From Nitrosomonas sp. (GTDB taxonomy: Bacteria; Pseudomonadota; Gammaproteobacteria; Burkholderiales; Nitrosomonadaceae), in NCBI GenBank assembly GCA_017984435.1, contig JAGNZK010000030.1, forward strand, positions 1 to 38,023: 38,023 nucleotides of DNA, written 5' to 3'. The translations under genes and the position numbers were made by a program. Below are positions 1 through 9,774 of this stretch, piece after piece (within the stretch, counting starts at the first letter, position 1; every line of letters starts with the position of its first letter). The notes beneath the pieces were generated by a model, which saw only the letters and a program-made list of their open reading frames with translations, was not told the DNA's origin and did no database searches.

Positions 1-197
1 ATGAGGAAGTTGCGAAGACGGACTTGAATGCGAGCTTGGCGGCGGGCAAGATGGTATTGGTGAAGGAAGAAGAGGATAGTGGTGATGGAGATGAGGAAGA
101 AGACGAAGAGGATGAAGAATCTGAAGGAGAAGGTAGTAGTGGAGCGGTAGAAAGTAAAGCCTCCGAAGATGAGGAAGAGGAAGAAGATGAGGAGTAG
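1..197 (+). CDS. C-terminal end of an acidic protein (partial, enters from left edge)
   Basis: An open frame runs in from the left edge (codons in phase with position 3) to a TAG stop at 195-197, about 64 residues visible. The last ~45 residues are almost entirely Glu, Asp, Ser and Gly, including runs such as EEEDEEDEE and EDEEEEEDEE, so this is a highly acidic, probably disordered tail. The coding strand is strongly A/G-rich as a result. A rho-independent terminator follows at 270-297, which supports a real gene end here. I do not recognise the protein; acidic tails occur in several unrelated bacterial proteins, so no function is assigned. The start and any folded domain lie outside the window. 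Confidence 0.6.
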   Translation, partial: EEVAKTDLNASLAAGKMVLVKEEEDSGDGDEEEDEEDEESEGEGSSGAVESKASEDEEEEEDEE

Positions 198-269
198 ATT
201 ATTTATCAATTCCCTATCTCTAGTGCCAATCTCAATATAGTTAAAGAATGCTATAATCCTAAGAAAATT

Positions 270-297
270 AAAAAGCCCGCCTATGGCGGGCTTTTTG
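270..297 (+). terminator. Rho-independent terminator
   Basis: Perfect 12-bp stem AAAAAGCCCGCC / GGCGGGCTTTTT with a 3-nt loop (TAT) and a run of five T. It ends the acidic-tail gene. The A-run on the 5' side means it could also work on the minus strand. Confidence 0.9.
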
Positions 298-319
298 TTA
301 CGACTGAGGTTTTTCTTAT

Positions 320-1075
320 ATGCTGGATCATTTTCCAAAGCCGGATACTGATTATCCACATAGAAATAGAGATTATTTTATTGCTGGTTTTACTTTCTTC
401 TGTGTTGGAGTAAGTCTGGTAATTGATGGTAGTGCAAGTTCTGAAATGCAAAATTTGCTGGGAATTATAGCCTGGGTCTTCCTGACTGGATTATTGATCG
501 GTGAGAATAGAGAAGTAAGAATGCAGGTTGTTGTTGCAGTGGCATTTGCTACTGCTGGCGAACATTTTGCTTCTATTTATATGGAAGGATACACCTATCG
601 ATTTGGTAATGTGCCACATTATGTACCCCCTGGCCACGGAATGGTTTATTTGACAGCTGTGGCACTTGCACGCTCAAGGCTTTTCTTAATGAATGCAAGG
701 AAATTGGCCGCCTTTGTTATTGTGACAGGTGGTTTATGGTCGCTGTGGGGAATTAGTGGGATACCTGAGCAAGGGGATCAAGTTGGCGCATTTTTATTTT
801 GTATTTTTGTAGTTTGCCTATTTAAAGGTCGATCTCCTATGGTTTATCTGGGGGCCTTTTTTATTTGTACTTGGTTGGAGATTGTTGGTACAGCAGCTGG
901 AACGTGGAAATGGGCATCTATTGAACCGGTTTTTAATTGGACGCAAGGAAATCCGCCTAGTGGGGTAGCCGCTTGGTATTGTTTAGTCGATGCAGTGGCA
1001 ATTGGTTCTGCGCCAAAGATTCTAGGCGGTTTGCAAAAAATGAGTAATTGGTATAAAACATCACTTATTAAATAA
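320..1075 (+). CDS. Multi-pass membrane protein of unknown function
   Basis: A 251-residue protein with about seven or eight hydrophobic segments (for example residues 22-40, 47-62, 67-83, 125-145, 155-168, 173-190). The ATG at 320 follows a GAGG at 306-309, a rather long spacing of 10. Polar conserved-looking patches between the helices (VPPGHGMVY near residue 102; TWKW and GNPPSG near residues 195-210) look like loop motifs of a specific family, but I do not recognise one. It sits between a terminator and thrS on the same strand, 90 bp before thrS, so it may have its own promoter or read through into the translation operon. Integral inner-membrane location is inferred from hydrophobicity only. 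Confidence 0.75.
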   Translation: MLDHFPKPDTDYPHRNRDYFIAGFTFFCVGVSLVIDGSASSEMQNLLGIIAWVFLTGLLIGENREVRMQVVVAVAFATAGEHFASIYMEGYTYRFGNVPHYVPPGHGMVYLTAVALARSRLFLMNARKLAAFVIVTGGLWSLWGISGIPEQGDQVGAFLFCIFVVCLFKGRSPMVYLGAFFICTWLEIVGTAAGTWKWASIEPVFNWTQGNPPSGVAAWYCLVDAVAIGSAPKILGGLQKMSNWYKTSLIK

Positions 1076-1105
1076 CTATTTGCTTAAAGAGAGCTTTTTT
1101 AGGAG

Positions 1106-1123
1106 TTACAGAATAATCTGTAA
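1106..1123 (+). promoter_or_regulatory. Small hairpin in the thrS leader
   Basis: TTACAG / CTGTAA, a 6-bp stem with loop AATAAT, about 40 nt before the thrS start. In E. coli, thrS is repressed by its own product binding anticodon-like hairpins in the leader. Whether this short hairpin does that is unknown; its loop does not carry a clear Thr anticodon. Confidence 0.25.
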
Positions 1124-1165
1124 GGATCTCGATATTTTAAATACAACTACTTGGAAGGAATATTT

Positions 1166-3073
1166 GTGACCGTTGTTCGTTTGCCAGATGGATCTGAGCG
1201 TATTTTTGATCACCCTGTAACTGTGATGGATGTTGCTTCAGCAATTGGACCAGGTCTGGCTCGTGCAGCAATTGCTGGGAAGGTTAATGGAAAACTGATT
1301 GATGTATATAGTCGAATCGATAGAGATAGCGAGCTTGCCATCATTACAGAGAGAGATACTGAAGGATTGGAAATTATCCGGCATTCTTGTGCTCATTTAC
1401 TAGCTCATGCGGTAAAAGAATTATTTCCAGAAGCGCAAGTTACTATTGGTCCCGTGATTGCTGATGGGTTTTATTATGATTTTTCTTACAAGCGTTCATT
1501 TACCCCGGAGGATCTGCTTGCGATTGAGAAACGCATGCTAGAAATCAGTAAACGAGACTTAAAGATAGAGCGAAAAATATTGGATCGCAATGAGGCAATT
1601 GATTTTTTTAAACAACAACGCGAGCACTATAAGGCGCAAATAATTGAATCAATACCGGGTAATGAAGATTTGTCACTTTATTCTCAGGGTGACTTTACGG
1701 ATCTTTGTCGAGGACCGCATGTACCCACTACTTCCAAGATAAAAGTTTTTAAGCTTATGAAGGTGGCAGGAGCTTATTGGCGGGGTGATTCCAATAATGA
1801 AATGCTGCAGCGTATTTATGGGACAGCCTGGATAAATAAAGATGATCAGAAAGATTACTTGCATCGTTTAGAAGAAGCAGAGAAAAGAGATCATCGAAAA
1901 CTAGGAAAACAACTCAATTTGTTTCATATGCAAGATGAAGCGCCTGGTATGGTATTTTGGCACCCAAAAGGATGGATGCTATGGCAGCAGATTGAACAGT
2001 ATATGAGAAATATATTGGATCAAAATGGCTATCAGGAAATACGCACACCGCAAATTCTGGATAAAGATTTATGGGTGCGTTCAGGGCATTGGGAGAATTT
2101 TCGTGAAAATATGTTTACTACAAATTCGGATGAGCGAGACTTTGCAATAAAACCAATGAACTGTCCTGGTCATGTTCAGATATTTAATCAGGGTTTGCGT
2201 AGCTATCGTGAGCTTCCAATAAGGCTAGCTGAATTTGGCTCGTGCCACCGAAATGAGGCATCCGGTGCATTGCACGGTATTATGCGGGTACGTTCATTTA
2301 CGCAAGATGATGCACATATTTTTTGTACAGAAGAGCAAGTGCAAGATGAAGTTGTACGATTTATTGAATTATTGAAAATTGTATATGCAGATTTTGGCTT
2401 TAAAGAACTTTTCGTTAAACTTTCAACCCGTCCGCAAAAGCGAGTAGGATCAGAAGCGCAATGGGATAAAGCCGAAGCAGCACTGGAAGCAGCTTTAAAT
2501 GAGGCTAAACTTAAATGGGAACTACAACCGGGTGAGGGTGCATTTTATGGACCAAAAATTGAATTTTCGCTAACGGATTGTATTGGAAGGGTATGGCAAT
2601 GCGGAACACTACAATTAGATTTTTCCATGCCAGGTCGCCTAGGTGCAGAATATGTGGCAGAGGATAATTCACGCCAAGTGCCAGTTATGCTTCATAGAGC
2701 TATTTTAGGATCAGTGGAAAGGTTTATTGGCATTCTAATAGAAAACTATGTCGGTGCATTTCCTCTGTGGTTGTCACCCGAACAAATTATCGTATTAAAT
2801 ATTTCTCGGGGACAGACTGACTATGCGCAAGAAGTGGCTGCTCAGTTGAGATATCATGGTATTAGAGCTAGCTTAGACTTGAGAAATGAGAAAATAACCT
2901 ATAAAATCCGCGAGCATAGTTTGCAGAAATTGCCTTATCAGATTATTGTTGGAGACGAGGAAGTGCGAATAAATAAAGTTGCTGTTCGTAATCGTGCGGG
3001 TGAAGATCTTGGTCAAATGACATTACAAGCTTTAATAGAACGCTTTAAAGAAGAACTTTCTTCAAAAGTATAA
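1166..3073 (+). CDS. thrS: Threonyl-tRNA synthetase
   Basis: Class II synthetase charging tRNA-Thr with threonine in the cytoplasm. About 635 residues, the normal length for the bacterial enzyme (E. coli 642). Order: TGS domain (first ~60 residues), editing domain with [10 protein letters not shown], catalytic core, anticodon-binding domain. The three Zn/threonine ligands are visible as the Cys in KPMNCPGH, the His in [17 protein letters not shown] and the His in [13 protein letters not shown]. Start chosen: GTG at 1166, because GGAAGGAA (1153-1160) lies 5 nt upstream and the protein then begins [10 protein letters not shown] like its homologues; an in-frame TTG at 1151 lies before this ribosome binding site. 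First gene of the translation operon with infC, rpmI, rplT, pheS, pheT and ihfA. Confidence 0.97.
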   Translation: MTVVRLPDGSERIFDHPVTVMDVASAIGPGLARAAIAGKVNGKLIDVYSRIDRDSELAIITERDTEGLEIIRHSCAHLLAHAVKELFPEAQVTIGPVIADGFYYDFSYKRSFTPEDLLAIEKRMLEISKRDLKIERKILDRNEAIDFFKQQREHYKAQIIESIPGNEDLSLYSQGDFTDLCRGPHVPTTSKIKVFKLMKVAGAYWRGDSNNEMLQRIYGTAWINKDDQKDYLHRLEEAEKRDHRKLGKQLNLFHMQDEAPGMVFWHPKGWMLWQQIEQYMRNILDQNGYQEIRTPQILDKDLWVRSGHWENFRENMFTTNSDERDFAIKPMNCPGHVQIFNQGLRSYRELPIRLAEFGSCHRNEASGALHGIMRVRSFTQDDAHIFCTEEQVQDEVVRFIELLKIVYADFGFKELFVKLSTRPQKRVGSEAQWDKAEAALEAALNEAKLKWELQPGEGAFYGPKIEFSLTDCIGRVWQCGTLQLDFSMPGRLGAEYVAEDNSRQVPVMLHRAILGSVERFIGILIENYVGAFPLWLSPEQIIVLNISRGQTDYAQEVAAQLRYHGIRASLDLRNEKITYKIREHSLQKLPYQIIVGDEEVRINKVAVRNRAGEDLGQMTLQALIERFKEELSSKV

Positions 3074-3109
3074 ATTTTATTTTAATAAACTCAACTCGGA
3101 GGATTTGCC

Positions 3110-3682
3110 ATAGCTCAGGAAAAAACAGCGCGCATCAATCAAGAGATAGATGTGCCGGAGGTACGTCTGATTGGTGTAAATGGGGAGCAGGTCGGTGTTG
3201 TTACACTTGCTGATGCAAATGTCTTGGCTGAGGAAGCAGGGGTTGATTTAGTTGAGATCGCACCAACAGCGCAGCCGCCCGTTTGTCGTTTGATGGATTA
3301 TGGTAAATTTCGTTATCAGGAAAGTAAGAAAAAACATGATGCGAAATTAAAACAAAAACAAGTTCAGATTAAAGAAATTAAATTTAGACCGAATACGGAC
3401 GAGGGAGACTACAATATAAAATTAAGAAACTTAACTAATTTTCTTAATGAAGGGGATAAAGTTAAAGTAACGTTGCGTTTTCGGGGACGTGAGATGGCGC
3501 ACCAAGAGTTTGGTATGCGGTTATTGGAGCGTGTGAAAGGCGATTTAGAATCGTTTGCAGTAGTGGAACAATTTCCAAAAATGGAAGGGAGACAAATGGT
3601 TATGGTACTGTCACCTAAGAAGAAAGATGCGAAAATCGACAAGTCTAGAGCAGCGACAGAACACTCGATCACTACATCATAA
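3110..3682 (+). CDS. infC: Translation initiation factor IF-3, with AUA start codon
   Basis: IF-3 binds the 30S subunit, keeps subunits apart and proofreads the initiation codon. The frame encodes about 190 residues: an N-terminal domain (RINQEI...[10 protein letters not shown]), the linker [17 protein letters not shown], and the C-terminal domain (IKEIKFRP...[16 protein letters not shown]). No ATG lies at the expected start. A strong GGAGG (3098-3102) sits 7 nt before an ATA (3110-3112) opening [13 protein letters not shown], which matches the start of IF-3 proteins. The first ordinary start, GTG 3152, would remove that conserved segment and lacks a ribosome binding site. Non-canonical AUU/AUC/AUA starts are typical of infC and underlie its autoregulation. 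36 bp after thrS. Confidence 0.95.
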   Translation: MAQEKTARINQEIDVPEVRLIGVNGEQVGVVTLADANVLAEEAGVDLVEIAPTAQPPVCRLMDYGKFRYQESKKKHDAKLKQKQVQIKEIKFRPNTDEGDYNIKLRNLTNFLNEGDKVKVTLRFRGREMAHQEFGMRLLERVKGDLESFAVVEQFPKMEGRQMVMVLSPKKKDAKIDKSRAATEHSITTS

Positions 3683-3733
3683 GTTTTTAGCTCATAGCAG
3701 ATTTCTATCAATGTAATGGAATAATAAGTGATC

Positions 3734-3773
3734 GCTGGGTTTTCGAAGTTTTCCAATCACGGAAACACCTAGC
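3734..3773 (+). promoter_or_regulatory. Candidate structured leader before rpmI
   Basis: In the 115-nt infC-rpmI gap, GCTGGGTTTTC (3734-3744) can pair imperfectly with GAAACACCTAGC (3762-3773) around a 17-nt loop, about 25 nt before the rpmI start. In E. coli, ribosomal protein L20 represses rpmI-rplT by binding a structured leader at this place. This is a position-based suggestion; the stem has a mismatch and a bulge. Confidence 0.3.
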
Positions 3774-3797
3774 TTCATATATAAACGAGGAGTATTT

Positions 3798-3995
3798 ATG
3801 CCAAAAATGAAAACGAAAAGTGGTGCGGCAAAACGGTTTAAGTTTCGAGCGAATGGAAGTATCAAACGTTCACAAGCTTTTAAGCGCCATATATTGACCA
3901 AAAAAACGACTAAGAATAAGCGTCAGTTACGAGGGATTGTAAGCGTTCATTCTACGAATGTAACTTCAGTGCGCGCTATGATGCCGTACGCTTAA
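3798..3995 (+). CDS. rpmI: 50S ribosomal protein L35
   Basis: A 65-residue, very basic protein starting [16 protein letters not shown], the signature of L35, and ending in the typical [11 protein letters not shown]-type tail. Ribosome binding site GAGGAG lies just before the ATG. It lies between infC and rplT, the universal order, with rplT starting 12 bp after its stop. L35 is part of the large ribosomal subunit. Confidence 0.97.
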   Translation: MPKMKTKSGAAKRFKFRANGSIKRSQAFKRHILTKKTTKNKRQLRGIVSVHSTNVTSVRAMMPYA

Positions 3996-4007
3996 AGAGG
4001 AGCGATC

Positions 4008-4367
4008 ATGCCAAGAGTTAAACGTGGTGTAACCGCCCATGCGCGGCACAAAAAGATATTGAATTTGGCGAAGGGTTATCGTGGACGTCGTAAGAATGTC
4101 TATCGCATAGCTAAGGAAGCTGTTATGAAGGCGGGTCAATATGCTTATAGAGATCGCCGTCAACGTAAAAGACAATTCCGGGCTTTATGGATTGCACGTA
4201 TTAATGCGGCTGCTCGTGAGTATGGTTTGTCATATAGTGTATTTATGAATGGACTCAAAAAGGCAAGTATTGAAGTGGATAGAAAAGTATTGGCTGATTT
4301 GGCTGTATTCGATAAGAAAGCTTTTGAGAAAATTGCGGAGCAAGCAAAAAACAGCCTGGCTGCATAG
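4008..4367 (+). CDS. rplT: 50S ribosomal protein L20
   Basis: A 119-residue basic protein starting [16 protein letters not shown] with the family motif [13 protein letters not shown] near residue 20 and [19 protein letters not shown] in the middle. It is required early in 50S assembly and, in E. coli, represses rpmI-rplT translation. Ribosome binding site AGAGGAG precedes the ATG. A terminator-like hairpin follows 24 bp downstream (4391-4427), before pheS. Confidence 0.97.
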   Translation: MPRVKRGVTAHARHKKILNLAKGYRGRRKNVYRIAKEAVMKAGQYAYRDRRQRKRQFRALWIARINAAAREYGLSYSVFMNGLKKASIEVDRKVLADLAVFDKKAFEKIAEQAKNSLAA

Positions 4368-4390
4368 CCAATTGTAAGAGAAAAGATATC

Positions 4391-4427
4391 GGGAGGTCGG
4401 GGCATAAAACCTGAACCTCCCTTTTTC
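4391..4427 (+). terminator. Terminator or attenuator between rplT and pheS
   Basis: GGGAGGT (4391-4397) pairs with ACCTCCC (4415-4421), 7 bp with a 17-nt loop, followed directly by TTTTTCTT. It should end some of the thrS-rplT transcripts and set a lower level for pheST. In E. coli the same gap holds the pheM attenuator, but no Phe-rich leader peptide is visible here. Confidence 0.75.
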
Positions 4428-4476
4428 TTGCTAACCGCAATGACTCTGATGATTGTTCTTTAATTCTAGATGTTAA

Positions 4477-5502
<1,026 letters not shown>

Positions 5503-5546
5503 ATCTGATTAATTTACTCACTTGTTGTAACTCATAGTAGATTCAC

Positions 5547-7913
5547 ATGAAATTTTCTGAAAATTGGCTACGTACCTTTGTTAATCCGCCTTGCTCAAGT
5601 AATGAACTTGCCCATGCATTAACCATGGCAGGGATTGAAGTTGAAAGCATTCAACCGGTAGCGGCAATCTTTGATAACGTGGTTGTGGCTGAAGTCCTGT
5701 CGATTGAAAAACATCCTACCGCAGATCGATTGAAAGTCTGCAATGTCAAGACAGGAAAAGCCGAAACAGACTTGCTGCAGATTGTCTGTGGCGCACCTAA
5801 TGTCAGTATCGGTGTGAAAGTACCTTGTGCGCTGATCGGAGCAACTTTGCCGGGTTTTACGATCAAAAAAACGAAGCTGCGTGGTATCGACTCTGCCGGT
5901 ATGTTGTGCTCTGCCAAGGAGCTGGGTATCACTGATGCCGCGGATGGTTTATTACTGCTTCCTGAAGATGCACCAGTAGGTGTGGATTTTCGTAGTTATT
6001 ACGGACTTGACGACACTGTTCTGACACTCAGCCTGACGCCTAATCGCGCTGATTGTCTTGGAATGCTGGGTGTGGCGCGTGAAGTGGCAGCGATAACAAA
6101 TACTGATCTGAATGCATCGGAGATAAATTCTGTTGTTAGTGATACTGGAGATATTCTAGCAGTACACGTAGTCGCCCAAGAGGCTTGTCCTTTGTATTGT
6201 GGCCGGGTAATACGTAACATTAATCTCGATGTATTAACGCCATTGTGGATTGCGCAACGATTGGAGCGCAGTGGGATACGATCTATTAATCCGGTTGTTG
6301 ATATCACCAACTACGTATTGCTGGAAACCGGACAACCTATGCATGCGTTTAACCTGGCTAAGATTACTGGAGCTCTTCAAGTACGTTATGCTTTTCCACA
6401 TGAAAAAATACAATTATTGAACGGTAATGAAATAGATCTAAATTCAGGCATGCTGTTAATTGCGGATGAACATAAGCCGCTCGCATTAGCGGGTATCATG
6501 GGCGGATTGGATAGCGGTGTAACACACGGTACGACAGACATTTTTCTAGAGAGTGCATTCTTTAGCCCGAATGTGATCAGTGGTAAGTCATTTTGCCTTG
6601 GATTCAGTTCGGATTCAGCTTATCGTTTTGAGCGTGGTGTAGATTTTGCTGCAACCAGAAATGCATTGGAACGTGCTACTTATCTGATACAAGCTATCTG
6701 TGGTGGTAAGGCAGGTCCTGTGACTGAGATGAAGCATCAATTGCCACAAAGATCCTCTGTCAATGTGCGCACTGATCGAATAAAACGGGTGCTTGGTATT
6801 GATATCAATGGGCAGCAAATAAGCGCTTATTTTAAGCGCCTGGGGTTTGAATTCTCTGTGAAAGAGGGGATTTTTAATGTTACACCGCCGACTTATCGTT
6901 TCGATTTGGCGATTGAAGAAGATTTTATAGAAGAACTGGCGCGTATTTACGGCTATGATCACATACCTGCCCATTCTCCGCGTGCCAATATGGCGATGTT
7001 GCCGGCCTCGGAAGCAGAATGTTCCTCGACGGAAATAAAGCAACTTCTGATATTGCGTGATTATCAGGAAGTTATCAATTATTCGTTTGTGGATGCAGAG
7101 TGGGAACTTGATTTTGTGGGCAATAGTAAGCCGATCACATTAAAGAATCCGATTGCGAGCCAGATGAGCGTCATGCGCAGCACATTAATTGGTGGTTTAA
7201 TTTCCAATCTACAGTTCAATTTAAATCGTAAACAAACCAGAGTACGTCTGTTTGAAATGGGTTGCTGTTTTATCAGGGATGATGCCAATGACTGTAAGCA
7301 GATGGAGAAACTTGCAGGACTTAGCTATGGCGATATTGCGTCTGAGCAGTGGGGTATATCGGCTAGGAACGCTGATTTCTATGATATTAAAGCAGATATG
7401 GAAATTTTGTATAGGAATCAGGCTATTCATTTCAAGAAATTTTCTCATCCGGCATTGCATCCTGGAAAATCGGCAGAGATTTATATTGAAGATAAATCCA
7501 TTGGATGGTTGGGAGAGCTGCACCCACGCTGGCAGAAGAAATATGGTTTGCAAAAGAATGCAATATTATTTGAAGTAAGTTTGGAAAGCCTGATACCTAA
7601 ATTATTACCTGTTGCTCAGGAAATTTCTAAATTTCCGCCAGTGCGGCGCGATATTGCGATAATTGTTGATAGTGATGTCAGTGTGCATTCACTTTTAGCT
7701 AGTATGTATGCAGAAAAATCAACAATTGTCGCGGATATTTCATTGTTTGATATTTATCGCGGCAAGGGGGTGGAAAACACCAAAAAAAGTCTTGCATTCC
7801 GTGTGTTGTTACAAGATACTGAGAAAACATTGACGGATGAAGAAGCTGATTTTGCAGTGACAAATTTAATAAAAATTTTAGAAAATAAGTTTTGTGCAAC
7901 ATTACGTACTTGA
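5547..7913 (+). CDS. pheT: Phenylalanyl-tRNA synthetase beta subunit
   Basis: Large subunit of the Phe-tRNA synthetase, 788 residues, usual length for the bacterial form. Order: N-terminal MKFSENWLRTFVNP, OB-fold tRNA-binding domain (about residues 40-150, VVVAEVLSIEKHPTADRLKV), B3/B4 editing domain (HAFNLAKITG, LALAGIMGG), B5 domain, and the C-terminal ferredoxin-fold anticodon-binding domain (SKFPPVRRDIAIIVD from about residue 690). Works with PheS upstream. The stop codon lies inside an 11-bp inverted repeat (7908-7950). Confidence 0.97.
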   Translation: MKFSENWLRTFVNPPCSSNELAHALTMAGIEVESIQPVAAIFDNVVVAEVLSIEKHPTADRLKVCNVKTGKAETDLLQIVCGAPNVSIGVKVPCALIGATLPGFTIKKTKLRGIDSAGMLCSAKELGITDAADGLLLLPEDAPVGVDFRSYYGLDDTVLTLSLTPNRADCLGMLGVAREVAAITNTDLNASEINSVVSDTGDILAVHVVAQEACPLYCGRVIRNINLDVLTPLWIAQRLERSGIRSINPVVDITNYVLLETGQPMHAFNLAKITGALQVRYAFPHEKIQLLNGNEIDLNSGMLLIADEHKPLALAGIMGGLDSGVTHGTTDIFLESAFFSPNVISGKSFCLGFSSDSAYRFERGVDFAATRNALERATYLIQAICGGKAGPVTEMKHQLPQRSSVNVRTDRIKRVLGIDINGQQISAYFKRLGFEFSVKEGIFNVTPPTYRFDLAIEEDFIEELARIYGYDHIPAHSPRANMAMLPASEAECSSTEIKQLLILRDYQEVINYSFVDAEWELDFVGNSKPITLKNPIASQMSVMRSTLIGGLISNLQFNLNRKQTRVRLFEMGCCFIRDDANDCKQMEKLAGLSYGDIASEQWGISARNADFYDIKADMEILYRNQAIHFKKFSHPALHPGKSAEIYIEDKSIGWLGELHPRWQKKYGLQKNAILFEVSLESLIPKLLPVAQEISKFPPVRRDIAIIVDSDVSVHSLLASMYAEKSTIVADISLFDIYRGKGVENTKKSLAFRVLLQDTEKTLTDEEADFAVTNLIKILENKFCATLRT

Positions 7914-7950
7914 TGATCGTTGAGAAAGATGTATCGACTGATCATCAAGT
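7908..7950. repeat. Inverted repeat at the pheT stop
   Basis: ACTTGATGATC (7908-7918) and GATCATCAAGT (7940-7950) are perfect 11-bp inverted copies with a 21-nt loop. The arms include the pheT stop codon. No T-run follows, so this is not a standard terminator; it could be an RNA 3'-end stabiliser or processing point between pheT and ihfA. Confidence 0.6.
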
Positions 7951-8103
7951 GAAATAGAAGGTATCAGTCAGATTTGCCCTTCGTAGACTGGCATATGGGA
8001 TGAGTTATTAATCTGTTTTGTTAAAAGAAGAGTGTTGCTGTTTAATGAATCAAATATTAATAAATTAAGAGTAATAAAAATTAATAGCTAAATGGAGTGA
8101 AGC

Positions 8104-8412
8104 ATGGCGTTAACGAAAGCTGAGTTGGCAGATTTATTATTTGAGAATGTAGGACTTAACAAACGCGAAGCCAAGGATATGGTTGAGTCTTTTTATGAGG
8201 AAGTACGCACTGCCTTACAAAATAATGAAGGTGTCAAACTTTCCGGATTTGGCAATTTTCAATTACGGGAAAAGCCGCAACGCCCCGGCAGAAATCCTAA
8301 AACCGGAGAAGAAATCCCCATTACCGCACGTCGTGTAGTTACATTTCATGCCAGCCAGAAACTAAAGACCTTGGTTGAGAAGAATTATCATGGAAAACAA
8401 AAAAGCAAGTAA
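8104..8412 (+). CDS. ihfA: Integration host factor alpha subunit
   Basis: 102 residues, a DNA-bending nucleoid protein that works as a heterodimer with IhfB. Begins [24 protein letters not shown] and carries the DNA-intercalating beta-arm [12 protein letters not shown] (about residues 62-73) whose proline inserts into the minor groove. Ribosome binding site GGAGTGA is 3-7 nt before the ATG. Position directly after pheT is the typical proteobacterial arrangement. The 190-bp gap upstream is AT-rich and may hold a promoter of its own. The 3' end overlaps the next gene by 23 bp. Confidence 0.96.
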   Translation: MALTKAELADLLFENVGLNKREAKDMVESFYEEVRTALQNNEGVKLSGFGNFQLREKPQRPGRNPKTGEEIPITARRVVTFHASQKLKTLVEKNYHGKQKSK

Positions 8413-8758
8413 CACACTTCTTCCAATTCCGGTCAAACGTTATTTCACAATCGGGGAAGTAGGTACGCTCTGTGGCGTTAAACCGCATGTATTGCGTTAT
8501 TGGGAGCAGGAGTTTACACAATTAAAGCCCGTTAAACGTCGTGGTAATCGTCGATATTATCAGCATCAAGAGGTGTTATTGATACGACGTATTCGAGAAT
8601 TGCTATATGATCAAGGGTTTACGATTAGCGGGGCACGTAACCGACTGGATCATAGTGAGGATATATCGGTGCTTGTGAAGTCAACTGATAACTCTATGGA
8701 AGATTTAAGCTACGTTCGACGTGAGATTAGAAGTGTCATGTCGCTACTTCTTTCCTAA
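8390..8758 (+). CDS. MerR-family transcriptional regulator
   Basis: 122 residues. The N-terminal winged helix of the MerR family is clear: [25 protein letters not shown], followed by [37 protein letters not shown]. No ligand or metal-binding cysteine cluster follows; the protein ends about 40 residues later. Such short MerR proteins commonly follow ihfA in proteobacteria. Start ATG 8390 chosen because GAGAAG (8377-8382) is 7 nt upstream; it overlaps the end of ihfA, indicating co-translation. An in-frame TTG at 8375 is less likely. Target genes are unknown. Confidence 0.9.
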   Translation: MENKKASNTLLPIPVKRYFTIGEVGTLCGVKPHVLRYWEQEFTQLKPVKRRGNRRYYQHQEVLLIRRIRELLYDQGFTISGARNRLDHSEDISVLVKSTDNSMEDLSYVRREIRSVMSLLLS

Positions 8759-8780
8759 AAATATGTTTTTCATTGATAGT

Positions 8781-8810
8781 TTCTAAAATGAGTGCGTTGT
8801 TTGCTATAAT
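8781..8810 (+). promoter_or_regulatory. Promoter of the tRNA-Pro gene
   Basis: A perfect -10 TATAAT (8805-8810) with an extended -10 TG at 8802-8803, ending 8 nt before the first tRNA base. A weak -35 candidate TTCTAA (8781-8786) lies 18 bp upstream. Confidence 0.75.
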
Positions 8811-8818
8811 TTCCTGTT

Positions 8819-8895
<77 letters not shown>

Positions 8896-8985
8896 TTTGA
8901 TTGCAATGTTCTATTTAAATATGACAGAACTGAGTTTATGTGCGAGATTGTTTGACTATTCAATGATTATCATAGCCTTATAGAA

Positions 8986-9729
8986 ATGCGCATATTACTT
9001 AGCAATGATGACGGATATTTTGCACCTGGCCTTGCGTGTCTTGCCGAACTACTTTCCAAAATTGCGGAAATCATAGTGGTTGCACCCGAAAGAGATCGTA
9101 GCGGATCCAGCAATTCATTAACGTTGGATCGTCCGTTAAGCTTACATAAATCCCATAATGGTTTTTATTATGTCAACGGTACACCGACGGACTGTGTCCA
9201 TCTGGCAGTTACCGGTATGCTGGATGTTATGCCGGATATGATAGTTTCCGGTGTGAATCATGGTGCTAACATGGGCGATGACACGATTTATTCAGGTACC
9301 GTTGCTGCTGCGACAGAAGGCTTCTTGCTGGGGATTCCCTCACTAGCTGTTTCCTTGGTTAGTGCATCCAGTGGAAATTATAGGACAGCTGCTCGTGTTG
9401 CGGCTGATATGGTGTTACGTTTCAGAGAGAATGATATTCAGAGTCCGGTTTTATTGAATATTAATGTGCCGGACGTTGAATATCAGCAGCTTGAAGGCGT
9501 TGAGGTTACCCGATTAGGTCGGCGTCATAAAGCGGAACCCGTCATCAAATCGCAAAACCCCCGTGGAGAAAGTCTATATTGGGTTGGTGCAGCAGGTGCC
9601 GCACAGGATGCAGGTAAAGGTACGGATTTTTATGCTGTACAGCATAATCGGGTATCAGTAACGCCATTGCAGATTGACTTAACCCGCTATGATCAATTGG
9701 ATCTCATAACAAAGTGGCTTAATAATTAA
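8986..9729 (+). CDS. surE: 5'/3'-nucleotidase SurE
   Basis: 247 residues. SurE removes phosphate from nucleoside monophosphates using a divalent metal. The metal site and family motifs are visible: [10 protein letters not shown] at the N-terminus (Asp-Asp pair), [14 protein letters not shown] near residue 36, and [22 protein letters not shown] near residue 88. Start ATG 8986 is fixed by the buried N-terminal strand RILLSNDDG. It begins 90 bp after the tRNA and leads the surE-pcm-nlpD group, which in many proteobacteria precedes rpoS and is linked to stationary-phase survival. Confidence 0.96.
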   Translation: MRILLSNDDGYFAPGLACLAELLSKIAEIIVVAPERDRSGSSNSLTLDRPLSLHKSHNGFYYVNGTPTDCVHLAVTGMLDVMPDMIVSGVNHGANMGDDTIYSGTVAAATEGFLLGIPSLAVSLVSASSGNYRTAARVAADMVLRFRENDIQSPVLLNINVPDVEYQQLEGVEVTRLGRRHKAEPVIKSQNPRGESLYWVGAAGAAQDAGKGTDFYAVQHNRVSVTPLQIDLTRYDQLDLITKWLNN

Positions 9730-9774
9730 GTGCTTGTTATGTTAAAGTGATTTAAATTTTATGGATACTAATTG

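Noticed and set aside
3409-3756. 115-codon minus-strand frame over the end of infC
   Set aside because: No family similarity and no ribosome binding site; mirror of a real gene.
3734-3776. Pseudoknot GAAG (3745-3748) with CTTC (3773-3776) in the rpmI leader
   Set aside because: The connecting loops would have zero length across an 11-bp stem, which is not possible.
4440-4463. Short frame MTLMIVL as a pheM-like leader peptide
   Set aside because: No Phe codons, no ribosome binding site, and it lies after the terminator hairpin.
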